NCBI GenBank assembly: GCA_027451885.1
Contig: DAIDHX010000018.1
Coordinates: forward strand, 33,768 to 97,767
Length of the DNA: 64,000 nt
Direction of reading: 5' to 3'
Origin: Planctomycetales bacterium
GTDB lineage: Bacteria; Planctomycetota; Planctomycetia; Isosphaerales; Isosphaeraceae
The position numbers and the translations under genes are program-made. How positions within the stretch are numbered: position 1 is the first letter of the stretch; each line of letters opens with the position of its first letter. Under the pieces are notes generated by a model that saw only the letters and a program-made list of their open reading frames with translations, searched no databases and was not told the DNA's origin. This document shows positions 8,901 to 16,512 of this stretch, piece after piece.

Positions 8901-11900
8901 CCAGGCTGGATCGAGATCAGAGCGGGGGAGCCGTCAACCTGCGCCTGGAGCTCACGCGCTTGCGCAGCAGGAAAAACCCAGGCCGAGGGCAACACGCCCG
9001 GGACGTCGATCTCAAGCTCGGTTTCGACAAGACACGCCCCTGCTCCAATCCGCCGCAGACGATGAACGGCCGAGCGTGCAACGGGTTCAAGCGTTGCGGA
9101 GGACCGCTCAGGATCACTTGCCGCAATCAACCGGTTGTAATCCACGAGCCGGAGCACCACGCGGTCGAGCCGCCGGCCGGGATCAAATTCGCCTTCGTAG
9201 GGAAAGATCGCCAGGATCGCGTTTTGCTCCTTCGGCTGCTCCGGCCAGACTGCCGCGCGGGTCGAGGAGCTTGCAATAACGGTCACAATCGCGATCCGGA
9301 ACGCCGCACCAAAGAGCCTGCGGGTGAGCGAGCTCTCCGTTCTTCTGGGAACGCGGCTCGATGGACGTCCAAGATTTGCCAGCGCCCGGGCCACCTGGTC
9401 CCCGAGCGCAGCGCACACACCGCCGAAGCTCGCAATGGCCAGGTTCGCGAATTGAGCGGGAGCAAACCACGCGAGAAGCAGCATCGCCGCCGCCGCGACG
9501 ATCACGCCGGCTCGCGCTTGAGGGATCTTCTTGAGCAGAGCCGCGGCGCTGATCCATGCACTCGCAAGCACCAGCCAGTAAGCCAGGTCCCTGCTCGGTT
9601 GCGAATCGAGCTCGATCGCGCAGTCATGGTCGGGCCAGCCCGCGCGGACAAGCCGCGAGGAGGTCCATCCAGGGGGCCGCCTGAGGCGGTCCGTGGGCTC
9701 GTCGCTGGCGGCCGTGCCTGAGCGTGACGTCGGCTCCGCGCGCCAGCGGGCGACTGTCTGGAACCGGTCCGCCGTATCCGAGCCGCGAATGAGCGTCTGG
9801 TTCACCGATCGATTGACCCAGTCCGCCGTGGCGAGCTCGCGCGCGTCGTCCTCGCTCGTCACGACGATGGTGCCTGCGATCGCAACGGCCGCGAGCCCGT
9901 TACGGCTCAGTACCGCCCGTGTCACGGATGCGCCCGGCTTGACCGTGGCAGACGCCAGCCTGGTCCGCGGTCCGATTCCCGCCGTGTCCAGGCCCAGCCG
10001 ATCCACAAGGATCGGCGTGACCCCTGCATCAAGCCGGGTCAGCCAGCCCGAGGCGGTGGACTCGATCGACTCCGAACCAGGTGGAAGCTCAGGCAGCTCG
10101 GTCCTTTGTTCGCCCTTGAACCAGCGGGCAAATCGCGTGATCCAGGGCCATTCCGCAGCCTGCGGCGGCGCGTGCGTGGACAGCCGATCTTCCGGCTCCG
10201 CACCCGCCGGCACCCATCCCGAGCCCCACGCGAGCAGACCGCGCGAGGGAGCCGTGGCAACATCCCACACGAACGACGCGCACGGCAGATCAAGGCCCGG
10301 CAGAATCGGTTCGAGTCGTGCGCCCGGACTTGCGGCCTGCGGCTCGCTCTCGTAGTCGATCACGAGCGCAGTGGAGCGGAGGGCCGTTGCTTCATCGAGC
10401 GGTACACGAAAGCCCGAACCCTCGCGTAGCAAGGGAACAATGGCGCCATCGCGGCGGACCTGAATCAGCCGGACCATGGGGGGCGGTTTGAGCACGAGCG
10501 CGCGGCTTGAGCGGAGACTGGCAACCAGGCGGAGCCGATGAATCGATCGCCCGTCCGCGTCCACGATCGTGAACAGAAGTGCCTGGCGCACGATGCCTGC
10601 GCCTTCAAGCGGGGTGAGCCGCTCGGCGGCGACCTCGAGCCGGCCGCCTGGACGGCCATAAGAATAGGCGTGGGTAATACGCCCAGGGGTGGAGGTATCA
10701 ACGGCCTCGGTTTCAAGCTCGAGTGCGGTGTCGATGGGGTTGTCGGCGGGAGCGGTCTCAAATAGGCCTGGGTCGAGCCGGGTGAGGCCCGTCGCCTCGA
10801 CCCGTGTGCGTGTGCCAAGCGGAGACTCGATCCGGATTTCGCCGCGAGCCAGAAAGGCTGCAGGCACGCACAGCAAGGGAATCGAGCCGACACCTTCCCA
10901 GGCATAGCGCGCGCGGAAGGAGACGCTCCGTTCAGTCCGGGCAGGAACCGCGAGCGTGAGCACAAGCGCAGAGCCGCCAGCCGGAAAGCCAAGCTGCTGC
11001 GCGGCTGGGACCGCCAGCGGGCGTGCGCTGATCGCTCCCGGCTCGGACTCGTCCTCGAATCGCCAGGCCTCGAAGCCTGATCCCGCACGGTCGATCCAGA
11101 CTGGCAGTTCCACCACGGAGCTCGATCCCGCCACAACACGGACCTTGCCCTCGAGAACCAATCTGCGTGCGGCGGGGTCCATCCTCGCGGTTGAATGAAT
11201 CTGCACCCAGGGTGCGCGGTCGATGCGCCCGCGCTCGACGCGAAGCATGGCGTCAGGCGTCAAATAACGCCATTCAAGCGCGGGGCGGGCGTGTGAAAGC
11301 GCAGCCTCACCAACGGAATTTGAGCCCGGATCCAGCCAGGCGACCCCGCGCGCAAGCGTGGGCTCGACGATCGTCTCCGGGTCGACCCAGGCAGCCCAGG
11401 ACTCGTCCGCTGGGCGAACTCCGAGCGCCCGCACACGCGGCATCTCGATGGGACCCCCGCCGCTGCGCTCGACCGATCGCGCCTTGATCAGAAGCCCAAG
11501 CCGCGATTTTGCAAGCGCGGTCGCGGGGATTTCGGCCGTGAACACCGTTCGGCCGCCGGTTCCAGGCCCGAGATGCCAGACCACGGGTTCATCCACGCCT
11601 TCGATCGCGGCTTGCTCGGGAATCCAGCCGCGCGAGAGCTCCACGCTCGCCTCAGCCAGCATGCCCCGGCGAACAGAATAATCAAGCCGGCACTCGAGCC
11701 GCGGCGGCGCTTGATCGAGCCGGGCCAGGCCACGCACCAGGCAGGATGCATCGACATGCGAGTCTGTGAAGATAAGATCTGCTGGCGATTCGAGAGAGTC
11801 GCATTCGAAGGTGACCTTGTCGGTGCCGGCCGTTCGATCGCCCACGCGCCGGCCGTGCGTGGCGCGGGTCTCGAAGGCTGGGCTCGACTCACCCAGGAGC

Positions 11901-12973
11901 ACGCTGGCAGTTCCGCCGAGCCAGACGGCGGATTTGGGCAGAACGACGGGGATCGGCCACGCACCGGACGCCGGCATGCGGGCGTGCGCGCGTATGACAA
12001 GCTCCGCCGGGCTGGTGTTGCCCAGCGCAACCGTCACCCTGGTACCCGCGCCGTCTCGCTCAACCCGGTAAGAGCGCAGGGCTGATCCGGTCACTGACTC
12101 GAGCTCGAGCGCGGGATCGACGCTCAGCTCCAGCGGCTCGGAATTCCGCGGGTCGAATTCAACGCGGCATGCCGTGGTCCAGTCGGCCAGATCGCCGGCC
12201 GCCGTGCCGCGGGCCTTGAAATCGAGAGTGCTTGCCGAAGTCACCCAGGCGCGTTCAGGTGCGAGCGGCAGACCTGATGCATCAACATACGCGCGAAAGT
12301 CAATACCATCCGAGTCGCCCGTGATTTTCCAGCGCTGGGCGGCGGCCGCGGGCGCCTGGGCCTGGCGTGTGAGCGTACCCAGGGCGCACCTGGGCGTCCA
12401 GGCGGCGGGGAGCTCCAGCTCGAGCTCTGAATTCAGGCAGGCCGGCAGCGCGAGCGGGAGCACCTGGGCGCCCGGGAGCGAGCGGGGGCGAAGCTCCCAA
12501 TCGATCACAATCGAGCGCCTGGCCCCGTTTGGCAGCCGCAGGCCGAGCCTGCCCTGATCGGTTGCGAAGAGAAGCTCCTTCGCCGCGGAGCCTGGCAGAA
12601 TCGCCGGCGACCAGGGTTCGAGTAAGAGATCGCCGCCATCGGTTCCAGGAGCGAGGACAAGCTCGCTCGAGCCGGCAAGCACCGAGCCATCCCAGCGCGC
12701 GCGGTGCCGTGCCTTGATGAGCAAGGGTTGGACGCGCGGGTTGCCCGCGGCGAGGCCGATCCGGGCGGCCCGCGCCTCGAATTCCGCGGCTGGCATAACC
12801 CGCAGTTCCTCGCCCCGAAACCATTCCGCAACCCGGTCGGCCGGGGCCTTGATCCGCACGATCTGAGGCCCAGCCCCGCCGCTCAGGACCAGCATCAAAG
12901 CCGCGGCCGCGCACAACGCTGCGCGTGCGGCGTGGGGCGATGCAACGTGAGATCGGAAGGGCTCGTTCGGCAA
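5954..12973 (-). CDS. giant exported membrane-anchored protein, fusion of two ~1150-residue units
   Basis: A 2339-aa protein of unknown function, predicted mostly beta-rich and extracytoplasmic. It starts with a signal-peptide-like segment (RAALCAAAALMLVLSGGAG). Hydrophobic segments lie at about 1130-1150 and 1155-1195, a second signal-like segment at about 1218-1240, and two membrane segments at about 2274-2339. This layout suggests two proteins, each with signal, long beta-rich body and C-terminal membrane segments, joined head to tail. Both halves share motifs with each other and with the gene upstream: a Pro-x-x-x-x-Leu...Asp-Gly pattern at about 825 and again at about 2017, matching about 833 of the neighbour. 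The start is a TTG at 12973, four bases after the upstream stop and 8 bases after GGAG, so it is probably translationally coupled. I recognise no catalytic motif. A structural or adhesive role at the cell envelope is inference. Confidence 0.75.
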   Translation of the reverse strand: MPNEPFRSHVASPHAARAALCAAAALMLVLSGGAGPQIVRIKAPADRVAEWFRGEELRVMPAAEFEARAARIGLAAGNPRVQPLLIKARHRARWDGSVLAGSSELVLAPGTDGGDLLLEPWSPAILPGSAAKELLFATDQGRLGLRLPNGARRSIVIDWELRPRSLPGAQVLPLALPACLNSELELELPAAWTPRCALGTLTRQAQAPAAAAQRWKITGDSDGIDFRAYVDASGLPLAPERAWVTSASTLDFKARGTAAGDLADWTTACRVEFDPRNSEPLELSVDPALELESVTGSALRSYRVERDGAGTRVTVALGNTSPAELVIRAHARMPASGAWPIPVVLPKSAVWLGGTASVLLGESSPAFETRATHGRRVGDRTAGTDKVTFECDSLESPADLIFTDSHVDASCLVRGLARLDQAPPRLECRLDYSVRRGMLAEASVELSRGWIPEQAAIEGVDEPVVWHLGPGTGGRTVFTAEIPATALAKSRLGLLIKARSVERSGGGPIEMPRVRALGVRPADESWAAWVDPETIVEPTLARGVAWLDPGSNSVGEAALSHARPALEWRYLTPDAMLRVERGRIDRAPWVQIHSTARMDPAARRLVLEGKVRVVAGSSSVVELPVWIDRAGSGFEAWRFEDESEPGAISARPLAVPAAQQLGFPAGGSALVLTLAVPARTERSVSFRARYAWEGVGSIPLLCVPAAFLARGEIRIESPLGTRTRVEATGLTRLDPGLFETAPADNPIDTALELETEAVDTSTPGRITHAYSYGRPGGRLEVAAERLTPLEGAGIVRQALLFTIVDADGRSIHRLRLVASLRSSRALVLKPPPMVRLIQVRRDGAIVPLLREGSGFRVPLDEATALRSTALVIDYESEPQAASPGARLEPILPGLDLPCASFVWDVATAPSRGLLAWGSGWVPAGAEPEDRLSTHAPPQAAEWPWITRFARWFKGEQRTELPELPPGSESIESTASGWLTRLDAGVTPILVDRLGLDTAGIGPRTRLASATVKPGASVTRAVLSRNGLAAVAIAGTIVVTSEDDARELATADWVNRSVNQTLIRGSDTADRFQTVARWRAEPTSRSGTAASDEPTDRLRRPPGWTSSRLVRAGWPDHDCAIELDSQPSRDLAYWLVLASAWISAAALLKKIPQARAGVIVAAAAMLLLAWFAPAQFANLAIASFGGVCAALGDQVARALANLGRPSSRVPRRTESSLTRRLFGAAFRIAIVTVIASSSTRAAVWPEQPKEQNAILAIFPYEGEFDPGRRLDRVVLRLVDYNRLIAASDPERSSATLEPVARSAVHRLRRIGAGACLVETELEIDVPGVLPSAWVFPAAQARELQAQVDGSPALISIQPGGRMASVSLPPGRGRRLVLSRQGLLQSDRDGQELNLPVGAVATARIVLETDPAEAAGIEIASRGNLAREGESRISGWLGPMDRIHVRWSRPAAPSPSSPRIAGEGLLLWETAPAGDWLRARFTIREGAGISVVRFGREPGLVARSVRVPGAHDLFLTEDAPRGEWILHVDPPLRAGAAIEIDCHRADAARKPARRLPRLEPVAWDSYSGLLGARRPGDWVGRLEAQPGLEIVPDLTFVAAWDRLPDTPLTFCGAGRFSKGATIALATSPARSRLKIKPTLAVSIEPGRLSLLLEASLGEISGRPTRIVGRLPDGMSVTEVSGGSVGDWAVDDQKRLAVELGPAPVSGERNLVVKGWIPIVENPLAVGSRRRTCPVPWINWEEPQEGAFLTLASATRTETRNGPGLLLISSESNVSAGTPGQTHRMTFRVEDSARLGELEWDSLPPRTNVSIESQLAIDLESAEWTAVLRYDVVGGALGAIHLRLPAVWAARATMHDAGEFQITRETRGVSAFWTITPQRPIWGSRRFVLRSSIPLPAEREIVHPEIAPLGLGNLDERVSILNATSRALTTDSSVGLRAIARNEGFSSPEFQRLGNRVGVFRVVNEPWVLRVQSPREKTAPREGLEESATARQADLAVVVAADRSQLGRVFYDVSPDARAFAFLLPESATLLWASVDGAPATPLRSARELWSVPVNPARASRVGLLWSAPPPQGSSRGKRVTVRFPEASGASTPAVIAIHAPRSLAAAPVAGSLEAVSAARYDLARADAQALATRDFLPRIDRSSSRDHERLTSYLVNHELILRDADRSALRDRLVAGSARAQSALKDAEMVALARVEWAELTRGLGLEADLAAARTYLGLENPQSQAQPRTGASESSPAERIPELGNALYLVGSIPGLPQSTAVSPVIELVAASPNDAKDLFMLTCIITLLIAVVVLGTPTRRRSRLRAGLAAALLLVGWAGGPLVLTAACVWTFIAIARGA

Positions 12974-12976
12974 GGG

Positions 12977-15900
12977 TCATTCTCCCGAGCGCGACTCCGC
13001 CCTGGCGTAGTCGATGGTGGTCGAGGTGCGGACCCGAATTTCGGTCGAGCCTTCCGAGCCCACGGCCGAGGCGCGATCGAGCGACGAATCCGCGGTCGGC
13101 CGGATTGTTCGCCCGCTCGGCTCCGAGGGCACGATCGCCCGCGCCCGGGCCAGCCTGCGCTCGATCAAGAGCCCGAGCAGGCTGAGCACGAAGCCCAGAA
13201 ACGACGATTGCAGGAGCAGCACGACCTCGCTGGGTGCGAACAGGGCAGCGCTCGCGGCCGCGAAGCCAAGAGCCGCAAGCGCAAGCATGTGAAAGCGGAT
13301 CCGCGCGAAGATGGCTGCGAACCCCGCCGCGAGTACAAGCCCCGAGCACAGGGCAACGAGGGCCGCCCGGGACCAGATGCGGGGCGAGAACGGAACGGGC
13401 TCAAGCGCGCGGCTGAAGACAAGCCTGCGAGTATCATCGCCATCGTCCGCGGAGGCATCGTCGACCACAACGCGCGAGGACGAGCCGACGACCCAGTCGA
13501 GCAGCGCGGCTGCGCTTCGCAGGGGCTGCCGCCGCCAGGCCACGCGCTCGAAGACCCAGTGATTCAGATCGGTCCAACCTGGGGGAGTTCCGACCAGCTC
13601 GCGATTGGCGGGGATGCGCACTTCCCAGATACTCTGCAAAACGACGCTGCCGCGCGCGAGCCTTGGGGCGGTCCAGCTTGACCGGGGCGCGGCGGAATCG
13701 TAGCCCAGCTCGACGAGCACGGGCACAGCACGCTGGTTGCTTGCGAGCCGCAACCGGAACTGGCTGATTGCGTCCCCCTGCTCGACTGCCTCCGCCGGCC
13801 GGCCGTTGATCCTGGCCTCGAGCAAGCGGGCGTCCTCGGGCAGCTCGAGGGTGATCTCGGGCAAGCGGGATTCAAGCTGGAGCCATGCGCGGTGCGATGT
13901 TGAATCGGCCCAGATCGAGGTACGAATGAGCTGCCGGGAGACAACCACGTCAGGCAAGGGTGCGGGGATCTCGGCGCGGATCGAGAAGTTGAAGGGGTGC
14001 GAGACGGCCGCGGTGGTTGCCTCGGCGAATTCGATTGGTGCGCCCGAACCTTCCTGTTCAGGCGCGGGGTCCACGCGTGTCCAGGCGGAATCGGCGGAGT
14101 CGAGATGAAGGTCGGGATCGAGCTCGAGCATGACGTGGGTGGGGCCGCTCGCGCCGTCGATTGTGGCGATGCGGGGCGCGTGTGCCGAGCGCGGGCTGGC
14201 GTCAAGCGGCGGCTCGAACGGCAGCTTGGCCCGAAACGCGAGCCGCAACGACTCGGTGGCAGGCTGGGCGAATGTGAGCCGCCAGCGGGCGCCCCCGTCG
14301 CTCGTCTTGCCCAGATCTTCCTTGCGCTCGACTTCCTGTTCCAGAATCTCCCAGCGATCGCCGATCTCAGCGGGGACGGTGATCTCGATCGCGCGCACGA
14401 TGCCATGCCGGATCCGCAGCCGTGTCTGCTGGAGCAAGTCAAGACCCTGCCGCGTTGCACGTACGTTGAGTCTGGCGTCCTGGATGAGCTCGCGGGGCCG
14501 GCGTGTGAGCTTCAGCGACACCGTGCTCGCCCCCGCCGACAATCCCAGCAACACAGGCGCGCCCAGCCCTTCCTCGACCGCGAGCGGCTTCATCCAGTCG
14601 CGGGGCCTTGCGTCGTCGCCAAATTCTGGTTCGCTCAATCGAGGAGTCGCGGCGGGATCACCCTCGACTTCCACGAGCAGCGACCGCGCTGGGTGAATTG
14701 CGAGCCGCGCTGCCCCACGCGCAGCCGCCGTCGTCACGAGACCCAGCAAGACCGGACCTGAGCCTGGAATCGACTGCCGCGACCGGACCACCAGCGTTAC
14801 GTTCTTCTGTTCGCGGGCCGCCGCGCTTAAGCGGATACGCAGCGGCCGCACGCCGGACCGCGCGTCGCGATTGTTCGCGGGAGGATTCGCCAGCTCGATC
14901 GCCTCCGCGGGGCCGATCGAGGTGATCTCGAGCCCAGGCGCAACCTCGAGCTCCAGATCCTCAATCCGGCCTCGGACCGGCTCGAGAATGATACGGGTTT
15001 CGCTTTCGGCGAGCTCCGGTCGCAGCTCCACGAAGGCGGTCGATCGCGCCAGGTAAAGCGGCGGCGAAGATTCGATCCCCAGCTCGAGCCGGAACGGCTG
15101 GTCGCGGAACTCAAGCGCCAGGTGCGTGTCCGGCCGAGCGCGAAGCTCAGCGGGCAGCTTCTGCGGATTGATGCGCCGGAGCCCTGACGCGGCGGCTACA
15201 CTCACCCACAGCTCCGCGCCGTGGACCACGCTCACCGCACCGGTTTGCCGTTTGGCGTGGCGGAGCGGAAATCCCTGAAAACGCAGCTTGAGCCCGTCCC
15301 CCTTGCTGATCGCCCTGCGCGTCTTGATCATCACCCGCGCGACGCCACCGGGGCGGAGCGGGTCAGGCAGGCGGATCTTGAGCGCATGTTCCTCACGCGT
15401 GCGCTCAAAAGTCGGCTCAGCGGCGGGATCGTCGAGCAGCCGGGTCTCGATCACCTCGTCCGCGTCATCGAGACGGAATTCGAGCTCGCGCGCCACTCCG
15501 CGCACCGAGCGGATGGCCCAGGCGGCCTGAGTCGTCGCCTGGTCGAGATCGAGCTCGATGGCCACGTCTCCCTCGGCGGTAAGAACCGGGGCCAGACCCA
15601 GCTCGCGGTCTCGTTTTGTCGACCAGGAGGCTTCGATTCGGGAACGGGGCGAGAGCCGAGCGGAAAGTCTGCGTCCCTTGCCGCCGGGCACGGGGGAAAG
15701 TCCGTAATCTTCATTTCCCGCGACCAGCACATCCGTTTCCTCGTCGGGGAAGTCGAGCTCGAGGGAAGTCGAGGCAGCTTCGGGCGTGGCCAGGGTGATC
15801 GACCGGCGGGCGAGACTTGAGATCACGTCGGCGCGGAGTGCGACCTCGATCTTGTGCGTGCCAGCGCCTTCGACCAGGACCTCCCAGCGCCTGTCTGGGG

Positions 15901-16351
15901 TCATACGCACGGGGAGATCGCGATCGGCTTCGCGTGCGGCTGAGATTCGCAAGTCGTCGAGCCGAATCGAGGTCCAGACCGGCAGCTCGCCCTTGACGGC
16001 AATCGCGAGCTCGAGCTTGAGATCGGCAACATCTCCCTCGATTCGCCCATGCACGGCGACCGATTCCACGGCGGAGCGTGGTTCGGATTTGCCGCGGTTG
16101 CCGCGGGGCGCATCCACCGCGAACGCCTCGGGCTTCACGATCGCGAAATCGGGATCAGCGATCTTGCGCCAGAGCTCGGCAAGATCCTTCGGGCTCACGA
16201 TCACATACCAGGGCAAGGGAGCGGAGGCCGAAGCGGAATCCGCGCTGGCCGGGCCCGGGCGTGCTTGCCTGGGATTCGCGCGAGGATCATCCGCACCCGC
16301 CGCGACGGCGAGCACGAGCGTGGCCAGCAGCCCGCGTACGATCCTCCTCAT
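12977..16351 (-). CDS. large exported protein, single ~1150-residue unit with C-terminal membrane segments
   Basis: A 1124-aa protein of unknown function with a signal peptide (MRRIVRGLLATLVLAVAAGA), a long beta-rich body and three or four hydrophobic segments near the C-terminus (around residues 1000-1090), then a charged cytoplasmic-looking tail. Its body resembles each half of the 2339-aa neighbour, most clearly around ELPEDARLLEARINGRP near residue 833. The ATG at 16351 begins the signal peptide; the frame extends to a TTG at 16420 but the extra residues look non-coding. GAGGAG lies 12 bases before the ATG, rather far. It sits between a FecR/HEAT gene (161-base gap) and the giant gene (3-base gap), most likely one operon. 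Confidence 0.78.
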   Translation of the reverse strand: MRRIVRGLLATLVLAVAAGADDPRANPRQARPGPASADSASASAPLPWYVIVSPKDLAELWRKIADPDFAIVKPEAFAVDAPRGNRGKSEPRSAVESVAVHGRIEGDVADLKLELAIAVKGELPVWTSIRLDDLRISAAREADRDLPVRMTPDRRWEVLVEGAGTHKIEVALRADVISSLARRSITLATPEAASTSLELDFPDEETDVLVAGNEDYGLSPVPGGKGRRLSARLSPRSRIEASWSTKRDRELGLAPVLTAEGDVAIELDLDQATTQAAWAIRSVRGVARELEFRLDDADEVIETRLLDDPAAEPTFERTREEHALKIRLPDPLRPGGVARVMIKTRRAISKGDGLKLRFQGFPLRHAKRQTGAVSVVHGAELWVSVAAASGLRRINPQKLPAELRARPDTHLALEFRDQPFRLELGIESSPPLYLARSTAFVELRPELAESETRIILEPVRGRIEDLELEVAPGLEITSIGPAEAIELANPPANNRDARSGVRPLRIRLSAAAREQKNVTLVVRSRQSIPGSGPVLLGLVTTAAARGAARLAIHPARSLLVEVEGDPAATPRLSEPEFGDDARPRDWMKPLAVEEGLGAPVLLGLSAGASTVSLKLTRRPRELIQDARLNVRATRQGLDLLQQTRLRIRHGIVRAIEITVPAEIGDRWEILEQEVERKEDLGKTSDGGARWRLTFAQPATESLRLAFRAKLPFEPPLDASPRSAHAPRIATIDGASGPTHVMLELDPDLHLDSADSAWTRVDPAPEQEGSGAPIEFAEATTAAVSHPFNFSIRAEIPAPLPDVVVSRQLIRTSIWADSTSHRAWLQLESRLPEITLELPEDARLLEARINGRPAEAVEQGDAISQFRLRLASNQRAVPVLVELGYDSAAPRSSWTAPRLARGSVVLQSIWEVRIPANRELVGTPPGWTDLNHWVFERVAWRRQPLRSAAALLDWVVGSSSRVVVDDASADDGDDTRRLVFSRALEPVPFSPRIWSRAALVALCSGLVLAAGFAAIFARIRFHMLALAALGFAAASAALFAPSEVVLLLQSSFLGFVLSLLGLLIERRLARARAIVPSEPSGRTIRPTADSSLDRASAVGSEGSTEIRVRTSTTIDYARAESRSGE

Positions 16352-16512
16352 CCGGGTGACATACTCCTCGGTTACCACGATCGACCGATTCCCGTCCCAG
16401 GGCCAGGCGGAGGCGGTCAATCGGGTGTCACGGACGGCGCCAAACCCACCGTCATCCTAGCAAATTACGGTCCTGCTCTCCACGCTGCGAACCAGGGGCA
16501 AAGCGGACTCGC

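Noticed and set aside
7274..9721. Long plus-strand open frame (815 codons) opposite the 2339-aa gene
   Set aside because: It is the antisense shadow of a GC-rich gene: Arg/Ala/Gly/Pro-rich, no family features, no ribosome site, and wholly inside a better-supported minus-strand gene.
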